Source of the DNA: Tyzzerella sp. UBA1042
Lineage (GTDB): Bacteria > Bacillota > Clostridia > Lachnospirales > Anaerotignaceae
Assembly: GCA_002316675.1 (NCBI GenBank)
Contig: DCDZ01000024.1
Span: 406 to 39,653 of the forward strand
DNA length: 39,248 nt
Direction of reading: 5' to 3'
Made by a program: the position numbers and the translations under genes. The notes under the pieces are model-generated. The model did no database searches, was not told where the DNA came from, and worked only from the letters and a program-made list of their open reading frames with translations. This document shows positions 17,865-24,685 of this stretch, in pieces (the first letter of the stretch is position 1; each line of letters begins with the position of its first letter).

Positions 17865-18533
17865 TTATAATTTTTCAGAAAAAAGCTGAAAAATTCCATG
17901 GGTCGGTATTTGTTGAAAGCGCCAAAGCTGATTTGTAACGGGATGCAGGCCTTTTAACGCATAAGACCACAAAGCAATTTCCGTACGTCCTTTCCCTTGA
18001 AAGGCAGGATTATATTTTTTGTCTCCCCAAATCGGAGCGTTCCCATGGGCCGTTTGTACCCGTATTTGATGGTGTCTGCCTGTTTCCAATTGAATTTCCA
18101 CATAGCTTAAGGTTTGATTTTCTTCCTTTAATGTATCCAAAACACGATACCGTAAAACGGCCTTTTTTGCCATTTTTTCCTTAGGTGAAACCACCTCCGA
18201 AAGATTGGTGCGCATATTTTTTTTCAAAAAATCTGCCAGCGTCCCCTGCTTTTCAGGCATTTCGCCGCAAAGTACACTACGGTAGCTCTTTTCTAAAAGC
18301 CCCTCCTGCATTTGCTTTTGCAAGGCCGCCTCCGCCTTTTTTGTTTTTGCAAAAACCAAAAGACCGCCTACTGGCCTATCTAAACGGTGGATCAAGCCTA
18401 AGCCATGGCCGCAATGCTGCTGCAACGCCGAAAGTAGGTCTAAATCCCCCGTTTTATCTCCCTGGGTTGGCATTCCTTGGGGCTTTACCGCCACCAGCAT
18501 GGTCTCATCTTCAAAGAGTATTTTAAAATCCAT
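17865..18533 (-). CDS. RluA-family pseudouridine synthase
   Basis: A 222-residue enzyme that isomerises specific uridines in rRNA or tRNA to pseudouridine. The family signature HRLDRPVGGLLVFAKT is complete, with the catalytic Asp at residue 52; later RluA elements are LETGRHHQIRVQ and GDKKY. There is no N-terminal S4 domain, which places it with the short RluA/TruC-like members; the target base cannot be assigned. The ATG at 18533 has AAAGGAAG upstream and lies 2 nt after the stop of the GH13 gene, so translation is probably coupled. Confidence 0.9.
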   Translation of the reverse strand: MDFKILFEDETMLVAVKPQGMPTQGDKTGDLDLLSALQQHCGHGLGLIHRLDRPVGGLLVFAKTKKAEAALQKQMQEGLLEKSYRSVLCGEMPEKQGTLADFLKKNMRTNLSEVVSPKEKMAKKAVLRYRVLDTLKEENQTLSYVEIQLETGRHHQIRVQTAHGNAPIWGDKKYNPAFQGKGRTEIALWSYALKGLHPVTNQLWRFQQIPTHGIFQLFSEKL

Positions 18534-18535
18534 AC

Positions 18536-20584
18536 TTACACTTCCTTTAATAAAATTCCACACTTTGGCTGCATCGGCAATTGAATATGTCCATTTTTCA
18601 CCATAAAGCTTTCACCTTTGGTTTCATAGCCCTTTTCATCCGTTATGAGCAAGGGCTTCATTCTGCTTTTTTCCCCCACGCCAATTTGCCAAACAGGAAC
18701 GAAAATCTCTTTCATGCTATCCGTATTATTGAAGACGATAACACAACGATTCTCTTCCGTAAACCTGCCAAACCCAATGACACCGTATTCTCCGAACAAT
18801 TGCTTTAGAGAGCCGTAACGCAGTGCCTCGTTTTCTTTTCGCAAACAAATACACGCTTTATGAAAAGAAATCAACCCTTGGTTTTCTCTGCCCCAAGGGT
18901 AAGGCCTGCGGTTATCTGGGTCAGTCCAGCCAGCAACACCGGCTTCATCTCCATAATAAATGGTAGGCGCACCAAGCCAAGTCATTTGAAACAAAACGGC
19001 CTCCCGCATCACGGATAACTGCACTCCCTCTGATGCGCCTTGGGTGCCCGCTTTGTCCAATCTGCCCAATTGCCGGTTGGTTCTGGTCAAAAACCGAGAA
19101 TGATCATGATTGGAAAGCTCATTCATGGCGGTGGAAACTGCTTGAAAGGGAAGCCTTGACATTTGATAAATCATACTGCCCCAAAAAACATCGGCATTAT
19201 TATACAAATCATCCCGTGCCTCTGTGCTGTGCTTTGATACCCCTGTAAAAAACCATGTTACCGGCTCCATAAAGGCATCATAATTCATGATACTATCCCA
19301 CTGATCCCCGGATAGCCAAGGCTTTGCATCACCGTAATGCTCCGCCAAAATCAAGGCATTGGGGTTTGCTTTTTTCACTGTACTGCGAAAGGCCCTCCAA
19401 AAGGCATGGTTAAACTCTTCCGTTTTGCCCAAATCCGCCGCCACATCCAGCCGCCAACCATCTGCACAAAAAGGCGGAGAAACCCATTTTGCCCCGATAT
19501 CCAATATTTTTTGCCGTAATTCGGCACAGCCCTCTATATTCAGCTTTGGGTGATTTTCATATCCCCACCAGCCTTCATATTCCTTGCCCTGTGTATCCCA
19601 ATAAAAATAAGGACGGTAGGGACTGTTTTCATACTGAAAAGCGCCTTGGGTTTTGCCGATATAAATGCCTTCTTTATCCATCCATTTATGAAATGCACCG
19701 CAATGATTAAACACCCCATCGATCATGACTTTGATGCCTCTTTTATGGGCTTTCTCGGTCAGGGCGGCAAACAGCATATCGCTTTTTTCTAAATTCACCT
19801 CACTGGTAATGCGGGTAATATATTTTGTGGCCTCTCGATTGTCTTCCGAGCCAAAAAGCAAGGCCCCCTCTTCCTCTTCAATCACACCCAAATGGGGGTC
19901 AATATGCTCATAATCCTGAGTATCATATTTATGATTGCTGGGAGAGAGAAAAATGGGGTTCAAATAAATGGCATCAATGCCCAAATCCTCCAGATAATCC
20001 AGCTTCTCTATAATCCCTTGTAAATCTCCGCCGTAAAAATTACGAATATCCTCAGGCTCTGGATCTTTCTCCCATGTCTCCACCCGCTTTGCCGCCTTGC
20101 CCAAATACATATATTCCTGGGATAAAACATCGTTTTTACAATCTCCGTTATAAAAACGGTCGGGGAATATTTGATACATGACCGCACCCTTTGCCCATTT
20201 TGGTGTGTGATAATTTTTACAAAGCTCAAACCAGCCTTCCCTTTGGTATTCCTCAAAAACACCATATTTCGTATAATATAAAGTAAACCCTTCCCCTTCT
20301 ACGCAAAAATAATACCGCTCTGTTTCGGCTGAAGGCGGAAGCTCTCCTTGATAGTAGTCGAAAACAAAATCGGCACGCTTCTTTTCCATAGGCAAGCGTT
20401 TTTCTTCATTGCACAAATATGGCTGTAGGGCAATATCTCTTCCCGTTCTAAGGGTAATACGAACACTGTCATATTCTGAAGGCTCCGGCGGCATCCTGTA
20501 ATTCCTTGTTTCATCGCTAAAAATTGCTTGGGAACAAAAATAAGGAATCTTTCGTAGCCAAGAAAATGCTGCATCGTTTAACAT
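18536..20584 (-). CDS. GH13 alpha-glycosidase (neopullulanase/maltogenic amylase type)
   Basis: A 682-residue glycoside hydrolase family 13 enzyme that splits alpha-glucosidic bonds in maltodextrins or pullulan. The N-terminal beta domain (about 1-115) resembles the CBM34-type domain of neopullulanases. The barrel holds the four conserved regions: DGVFNH (Asp289), GWRLDVAAD with nucleophile Asp380, acid/base Glu415 in LAEHYGD, and LSNHD with Asp494. There is no signal peptide, so it acts in the cytosol on imported oligosaccharides. The ATG at 20584 has AAGGCGG upstream. The leader carries a perfect 16-bp palindrome and a UUCG-capped hairpin. No transporter or other maltodextrin gene is adjacent; a pseudouridine synthase gene follows after 2 nt. 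Confidence 0.93.
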   Translation of the reverse strand: MLNDAAFSWLRKIPYFCSQAIFSDETRNYRMPPEPSEYDSVRITLRTGRDIALQPYLCNEEKRLPMEKKRADFVFDYYQGELPPSAETERYYFCVEGEGFTLYYTKYGVFEEYQREGWFELCKNYHTPKWAKGAVMYQIFPDRFYNGDCKNDVLSQEYMYLGKAAKRVETWEKDPEPEDIRNFYGGDLQGIIEKLDYLEDLGIDAIYLNPIFLSPSNHKYDTQDYEHIDPHLGVIEEEEGALLFGSEDNREATKYITRITSEVNLEKSDMLFAALTEKAHKRGIKVMIDGVFNHCGAFHKWMDKEGIYIGKTQGAFQYENSPYRPYFYWDTQGKEYEGWWGYENHPKLNIEGCAELRQKILDIGAKWVSPPFCADGWRLDVAADLGKTEEFNHAFWRAFRSTVKKANPNALILAEHYGDAKPWLSGDQWDSIMNYDAFMEPVTWFFTGVSKHSTEARDDLYNNADVFWGSMIYQMSRLPFQAVSTAMNELSNHDHSRFLTRTNRQLGRLDKAGTQGASEGVQLSVMREAVLFQMTWLGAPTIYYGDEAGVAGWTDPDNRRPYPWGRENQGLISFHKACICLRKENEALRYGSLKQLFGEYGVIGFGRFTEENRCVIVFNNTDSMKEIFVPVWQIGVGEKSRMKPLLITDEKGYETKGESFMVKNGHIQLPMQPKCGILLKEV

Positions 20585-20610
20585 ATATCTGCCGCCTTTC
20601 TGTTTTATCA

Positions 20611-20622
20611 ATCCGCCGAAGC
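20611..20622 (-). other. UUCG-tetraloop hairpin in the GH13 leader
   Basis: Minus strand CCGC-TTCG-GCGG forms a 4-bp stem closed by a C(UUCG)G tetraloop, an exceptionally stable RNA cap. No T run follows, so it is not a terminator. It ends about 26 nt before the start codon and may stabilise the mRNA 5' end. Confidence 0.6.
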
Positions 20623-20640
20623 GGTTTATATAAAATTTAT

Positions 20641-20656
20641 TGAGATAATTATCTCA
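20641..20656. promoter_or_regulatory. perfect 16-bp palindrome, candidate operator
   Basis: TGAGATAATTATCTCA reads the same on both strands. It sits just downstream of an extended -10 (minus-strand TGCTATACT, 20661-20669), over the expected transcription start of the GH13 gene. A repressor bound there would block initiation. I cannot assign the regulator; it is not a cre or MalR-type site. Confidence 0.6.
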
Positions 20657-20770
20657 CAAAAGTATAGCACAAAAGAGAAAAAAAGAAAGAAAATTTATCT
20701 TAACAAACCACCAAAGCCTCCACAAGAGCATTCTTCCAACATAGCGGGTGCAATATGCATGGGCATAACG

Positions 20771-20875
20771 AAAAAAGAGCAGCCTGCCGATGACTGCTCT
20801 TTTTCCAAAAAGAGAAGGTATTTCTTATTGGGATTACGGATTTACCGCAATGTGAAAATATTGGGGAGTTTTCAC
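20771..20875 (-). ncRNA. candidate small RNA or attenuated leader, about 105 nt
   Basis: A strong promoter (20882-20910) and a strong terminator (20772-20804) bracket about 105 nt with no convincing ORF, inside the gap between the BofC-like gene and the GH13 gene. From the predicted start the RNA opens with a hairpin (GTGAAAA/TTTTCAC) whose loop is CTCCCCAATA. A single-stranded linker follows, then CTCTTTT/AAAAGAG, which shares its A-rich arm with the terminator stem. It could be a trans-acting RNA using the C-rich loop against Shine-Dalgarno sequences, or a leader controlling read-through into the GH13 gene. No known RNA family was recognised. Confidence 0.5.
20772..20804 (-). terminator. 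strong terminator ending the candidate RNA
   Basis: AAAAAGAGCAG (20772-20782) pairs with CTGCTCTTTTT (20794-20804), an 11-bp stem with an 11-nt loop, followed on the minus strand by a run of T. The plus strand could also terminate here. Confidence 0.9.
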
Positions 20876-20881
20876 AAATTC

Positions 20882-20910
20882 ATTATAGCACGTGGGACAA
20901 AAAATGTCTA
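20882..20910 (-). promoter_or_regulatory. strong promoter of the candidate RNA
   Basis: Minus strand: -35 TAGACA (20905-20910, one mismatch), 17-bp spacer, perfect -10 TATAAT (20882-20887), preceded by TGC (extended -10). Transcription should start near 20875. It lies just downstream of the hairpin that ends the BofC-like gene. Confidence 0.75.
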
Positions 20911-20925
20911 GGAAAAAATAATAAA

Positions 20926-20965
20926 AATTTAACAAATTTTAGGGAATCGGGGATTTTGTTAAATT
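20926..20965 (-). terminator. AT-rich terminator of the BofC-like gene
   Basis: AATTTAACAAA (20926-20936) and TTTGTTAAATT (20955-20965) form a perfect 11-bp stem; on the minus strand a T-rich tract follows. It lies about 50 nt after the stop at 21019. The low GC content makes it weaker than a classical terminator. Confidence 0.6.
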
Positions 20966-21018
20966 TGAAAAAAATAATACCTCTAGATGAGTTTTTCCCG
21001 CAAATCAACGGGCACATC

Positions 21019-21555
21019 TTAGCTTGTAAAATCCGATAACAGCCGTACCAAATTTTCCTCCCCCAAAACATAAATGCCCTCCATAAGCTGTTGCCGCTCC
21101 GGCTCCGGCACAACAGAAATGGGAACCTGGGTTGTTTCCTTTAGTTTCATTTTTTTATCAAAATCCTCGGTAAAAACCGCCAAATTCCCTTCATATTCTT
21201 TTAACAAGAAAACCTCGCTGCTTTTTCCTTCCACGGAACAGCGGAGAATCACTTTTTCCGGGGAGAAATATACAATTTGCCAACCATTATAAATACTCTG
21301 CATTTGATCACGGTTCAAGCCTTCCAAAAAGTCCGGAACGGTCTCTTCGATCTCTTTCGTAATTGCATCCTTCGTATAGTAATATTGGTAAATGATTTTA
21401 CCGTCTTTTTTCACCGTAACTTCTTTCTTGGCGACCAACACAGTCTGCTCCTGCACGGGGTTTTCCAGCTCCTGTTTTTTCGTTGTCATAAAATATCCAA
21501 GCCCCAGCGATAGAAAAAAGCCGGCAAGGGCCAAAAGTACAACTTTTTTCTTCAT
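21019..21555 (-). CDS. BofC-like C-terminal-domain protein, membrane-anchored
   Basis: A 178-residue protein with an N-terminal hydrophobic anchor or signal (VVLLALAGFFLSLGLGYF, about residues 4-21), an extracytoplasmic stalk, and a C-terminal domain resembling the BofC C-terminal domain (EYEGNLAVF, VPISVVPEPERQQLMEGI, EENLVRLLSDF). In Bacillus, BofC acts across the forespore membrane to restrain the SpoIVB protease that triggers sigma-K processing. Many clostridial proteins share the domain without a proven sporulation role. The ATG at 21555 follows GAGGTGG. It lies 101 nt downstream of the phosphofructokinase gene on the same strand. Assignment rests on the C-terminal pattern only. Confidence 0.7.
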   Translation of the reverse strand: MKKKVVLLALAGFFLSLGLGYFMTTKKQELENPVQEQTVLVAKKEVTVKKDGKIIYQYYYTKDAITKEIEETVPDFLEGLNRDQMQSIYNGWQIVYFSPEKVILRCSVEGKSSEVFLLKEYEGNLAVFTEDFDKKMKLKETTQVPISVVPEPERQQLMEGIYVLGEENLVRLLSDFTS

Positions 21556-21656
21556 AAATATCCACCTCAAAAAAAGTATGCACCCTTTTGGAAAATTTTA
21601 TACAATAAAACAACAAATTTTGTTTAAGACGAAAGCAGCCATTTAAAATGCTTCCT

Positions 21657-22880
21657 TTAAAACAATTTAAAATGCACCGGAACGCCATTCTGATAGGTAC
21701 AAGGCAGCTCTCCCTGAATAAGCGGAAGCAAATAGTCTAACATTTCCGGCGTAACATCGTTTCCTTCTTCGTTAATCCAGTCATCGGGAACCGTTTTCAC
21801 TTTATTCGCAATTTTTTCAATATCCACAAAATCCAATGCAAAGCGATAAGGGGTTGTAGAGGCTCTTTTGATTGCCGCCATTTTTCCGCTGCCTCCGGCC
21901 ACTGCATACTCCGCCGCCGCCATGCCAAGGAGCCTTGCTTCATAAATATCTGCCGCACTTGCCACATGGGAGGCACAGCGCTGCATCAAATTCAGTTCAA
22001 CGCTTCTTACCTTGCAGCCAATCTCCTCACGAATGACTTCCTCCAAATACCGTGCGGCTCCGGCAAGAATTTTATGCCCAAAAGCGTCCTCACCTTTCAT
22101 CTGCATACATTCGGTAATATATTCCCCCGCTTCGTTTTGAATGCCTTCGCTGACAGCCACCACTACTGCGTGCTTTTCTGCCAGCTTTTTACGAACATCC
22201 CGCAAAAAATCCTCCACAGAAAAGGGCCGTTCGCATAAATAAATGAAATCCGGCGCAGCATCACCGTTGATTCTTCCTAAGGCCGAGGCTGCTGTCAGCC
22301 AGCCTGCATCCCGTCCCATAACCTCGACAATGGTAACCGCAGGCAATGCATATACATTGCAGTCGCAAGCAATTTCCGAAAAGGTTGTGGCAATATATTT
22401 TGCGGCAGACCCAAAACCGGGGCAATGATCCGTTTCTACCAAATCATTGTCAATGGTCTTTGGGGCACCCACAATACAAATATCGTTTATTTTTTTGAAA
22501 CGGCAGTATTCTGCCAGCTTATGTACGGTATCCATAGAGTCATTTCCGCCGATATAAATAAAATAGCCGATATTATATTTTCTAAACACGGAAATTATTT
22601 TTTCATACTCAAAAGCACTTTCCTTCCAATGGGAAAGCTTCATCCTACAGGAACCCAGAGCTGAGGAAGGTGTTTGGCATAACAGCTGCAAAGCCTGGGG
22701 ATCAGAAACCAAAGCATTCAGCTCTATCATTCTATCCGATAAAAGTCCGATGATTCCATTGCGTGCACCATAAACCTTGTCTATATTTTGATTGGCCAGC
22801 CCCTTCTCAATCACACCGCATAGGGTGGCGTTAATTGCCGCAGAAGGACCACCCGACTGCGCAACCAGTAAATTTTTCAT
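21657..22880 (-). CDS. pfp: 6-phosphofructokinase, PPi-dependent type
   Basis: A 407-residue PFK-superfamily enzyme phosphorylating fructose 6-phosphate to fructose 1,6-bisphosphate. Two positions decide the phosphoryl donor: the sequence has GGND (111-114) rather than the GGDG of ATP enzymes, and PKTIDND (140-146) with Lys in place of the ATP-type Gly. Both indicate pyrophosphate as donor, and the length exceeds the 320 residues of bacterial ATP-PFK. Later motifs are EVMGRDAGWL and the sugar-binding region near LNLMQR. PPi use makes the step reversible and saves ATP, common in anaerobes. The ATG at 22880 follows GGAAAGGCGG. Its promoter is at 22928-22956. The BofC-like gene follows and may be co-transcribed. 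Confidence 0.9.
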   Translation of the reverse strand: MKNLLVAQSGGPSAAINATLCGVIEKGLANQNIDKVYGARNGIIGLLSDRMIELNALVSDPQALQLLCQTPSSALGSCRMKLSHWKESAFEYEKIISVFRKYNIGYFIYIGGNDSMDTVHKLAEYCRFKKINDICIVGAPKTIDNDLVETDHCPGFGSAAKYIATTFSEIACDCNVYALPAVTIVEVMGRDAGWLTAASALGRINGDAAPDFIYLCERPFSVEDFLRDVRKKLAEKHAVVVAVSEGIQNEAGEYITECMQMKGEDAFGHKILAGAARYLEEVIREEIGCKVRSVELNLMQRCASHVASAADIYEARLLGMAAAEYAVAGGSGKMAAIKRASTTPYRFALDFVDIEKIANKVKTVPDDWINEEGNDVTPEMLDYLLPLIQGELPCTYQNGVPVHFKLF

Positions 22881-22927
22881 TGCTATCCGCCTTTCCAAAG
22901 TTCATCCTCATATTTTTATTGAAACTT

Positions 22928-22956
22928 ATTATAGATTTTATTATCATGAGAAACAA
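22928..22956 (-). promoter_or_regulatory. promoter of the phosphofructokinase gene
   Basis: Minus strand: -35 TTGTTT (22951-22956), 17-bp spacer, -10 TATAAT (22928-22933), about 48 nt before the start codon. Confidence 0.65.
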
Positions 22957-22997
22957 CACCAATTTTTCTCAAAACTTTCCTTGCGGCAAGGTTACAT

Positions 22998-23046
22998 AAA
23001 AAACCGGATAAGGCAACGACGAAAACCTCCGTCTCCCTATCCGGTG
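22998..23046 (-). terminator. terminator of the purine permease gene
   Basis: Minus strand: CCGGATA (from 23044) pairs with TATCCGG (to 23004) around a long loop with a further GACG/CGTC pairing, followed directly by six T. It lies about 35 nt after the permease stop. Confidence 0.85.
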
Positions 23047-23079
23047 ATTCCTTTTTTTACAAGACATATGCTTGCAAGC

Positions 23080-24417
23080 TTACCCTAAAATTAACTTGAT
23101 AAAGAATAAAATGCCGATGATGATGATGACCGGGTTTAACTCCTTTTTTCTGCCGCTTAACAGCTTCAGCAGCACATAGGAAATAACGCCGAAAACCAAA
23201 CCCTCGGATATGCTGTATGCAACAATCATCATCAGAATGGTCATAAAAGCGGGGAATCCCTCTGTGTAATCGCTAAAATCAATGTCTCTGATGTTTTCAA
23301 CCATGAATAACCCTACCACGATCAATGCAGGTGTTGTTGCAAACGAGGGGATTGTTGTTAAAATCGGAGAAAATAACAATGCAACCAAAAATAAGATTGC
23401 CGTTGTAAAAGCAGTCATACCCGTGCGTCCCCCATCGGATACGCCGGAAGCACTTTCCACAAACGTAGTAACCGTTGAAGTACCCAGTGCCGCACCCACA
23501 GTTGTTGCACAGGCATCGGCAAACAAGGCGCCCTTAATGCGAGGAAGCTTGCCCTCTTTATCTACAAAACCGGCCTTTGTGGAAACACCGATTAATGTTC
23601 CCAAGGTATCAAACAAGTCAACAAATAAAAATGCACAGACCACCGTAATAAAGTCTAAAATTCTAATTCCCTCCAAGCTAAACTTTAGCGCAATGGGAGA
23701 TATGCTTGGCGGTGCAGAAAGAATTCCCTGGGGAATTAAAGAATACATCCCTGCCTCCACATTTACTGTATAAATGCCGGTCAGCTGAAAGAGAATACCT
23801 AAAATCCAAGTTAAAATAATACCGAGAAATAAGGCTCCCTTCACCTTTTTAACAACCAAAGCCAAGGTAAGAATCGTACCAATTAAAGATAATGCCACCG
23901 AAATATTTTGAATGTCACCTAATGCCACACAAACAGAGGAATCAGGAACAATGACACCTGCATTCTGCAAGCCAATAAACGCAATAAACATACCGATACC
24001 AACACTGGTTGCTTTCTTCATGTTTGCAGGGATTGCGTTAAAAATTGCTTCACGCACCTTTACGGCAGAAAGCAAAATAAAAATAAGTCCCTCTACAAAT
24101 ACTGCCGCCAATGCAACCTTCCAGCTGTAACCATATTGCCCGCAGACGGTAAACGCAAAGTAGGCATTCAGCCCCATACCGGGTGCCAATGCAAACGGAT
24201 AGTTTGCAAAAAAAGCCATAAACAGCGTTCCCAATGCCGACGCAATACAGGTTGCCGTTAAAAGGGCCCCTGCGTCCATCCCCGAAACACTTAAAATACT
24301 GGGATTCACCACTAAAATATACGCCATTGTCATGAACGTAGTTAATCCGGCAAAAATCTCGGTTCTCATTGTTGTGTTATTTTCTTTTAATTTAAAATAT
24401 TTCTCGAAAAAACCCAT
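23080..24417 (-). CDS. NCS2-family purine permease (AzgA/PbuG type)
   Basis: A 445-residue polytopic membrane transporter with about 12-14 hydrophobic segments, related to the AzgA/PbuG branch that imports hypoxanthine, guanine or adenine by proton symport. Family features are TTFMTMAYILVVNPSIL near the start, the ALAPGMGLNAYFAFTV loop, and the SASGVSDGGRTGMTAF segment. The ATG at 24417 follows AAGGAGGAG. The gene is divergent from guaA, which is consistent with purine supply. Its upstream region has a good sigma-A promoter but no purine riboswitch core, unlike many Firmicute relatives, so its purine response is unexplained. Confidence 0.92.
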   Translation of the reverse strand: MGFFEKYFKLKENNTTMRTEIFAGLTTFMTMAYILVVNPSILSVSGMDAGALLTATCIASALGTLFMAFFANYPFALAPGMGLNAYFAFTVCGQYGYSWKVALAAVFVEGLIFILLSAVKVREAIFNAIPANMKKATSVGIGMFIAFIGLQNAGVIVPDSSVCVALGDIQNISVALSLIGTILTLALVVKKVKGALFLGIILTWILGILFQLTGIYTVNVEAGMYSLIPQGILSAPPSISPIALKFSLEGIRILDFITVVCAFLFVDLFDTLGTLIGVSTKAGFVDKEGKLPRIKGALFADACATTVGAALGTSTVTTFVESASGVSDGGRTGMTAFTTAILFLVALLFSPILTTIPSFATTPALIVVGLFMVENIRDIDFSDYTEGFPAFMTILMMIVAYSISEGLVFGVISYVLLKLLSGRKKELNPVIIIIGILFFIKLILG

Positions 24418-24479
24418 CGTTTCTCCTCCTTAATAATAGGTATAAATAAAAAAAGTAAAATGAAGACAATGACTTAAAA

Positions 24480-24508
24480 ATGATAACAAAGTAAACCCTG
24501 CCTGTCAA
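24480..24508 (-). promoter_or_regulatory. promoter of the purine permease gene
   Basis: Minus strand: perfect -35 TTGACA (24503-24508), 17-bp spacer, -10 TATCAT (24480-24485). Confidence 0.75.
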
Positions 24509-24571
24509 CGGTTATCGGCGTATATCACACAAAGATTCACGGATTAACAGTATATTTCATGTTTTTTTCTC

Positions 24572-24600
24572 TTGTCAAGATTTATGGGCTATGCTAATAT
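24572..24600 (+). promoter_or_regulatory. promoter of guaA
   Basis: -35 TTGTCA (24572-24577), 17-bp spacer, -10 TAATAT (24595-24600), preceded by TGC. It is back to back with the permease promoter, with 63 bp between the two -35 boxes. Confidence 0.7.
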
Positions 24601-24613
24601 AAAAAAAGAATCT

Positions 24614-24639
24614 GCCGTCGGAATTTTTCGGCGGCTTTT
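24614..24639 (+). promoter_or_regulatory. GC-rich leader hairpin, possible attenuator of guaA
   Basis: GCCGTCG (24614-24620) pairs with CGGCGGC (24629-24635) through one G-U pair, followed by TTTTCTGTT. It lies within the first 40 nt of the predicted guaA transcript and looks like a weak intrinsic terminator. No ligand-binding domain fits in the short space upstream, so it may simply be a leader structure. Confidence 0.4.
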
Positions 24640-24685
24640 CTGTTCAATAGAGCGGAAGAAAACGAACTTTTTATGGAGGTTAGTG

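Noticed and set aside
20695..20766. Micro-ORF of 23 codons ending in a Cys/Gly-rich tail (EECSCGGFGGLLR), like a peptide precursor
   Set aside because: It has no ribosome binding site, the upstream frame runs through a strong terminator, and no modification enzyme is adjacent. It is probably chance coding.
24418..24571. Purine riboswitch before the permease
   Set aside because: The conserved TTTCTACC-type junction and loop sequences are absent; the region is explained by two divergent promoters.
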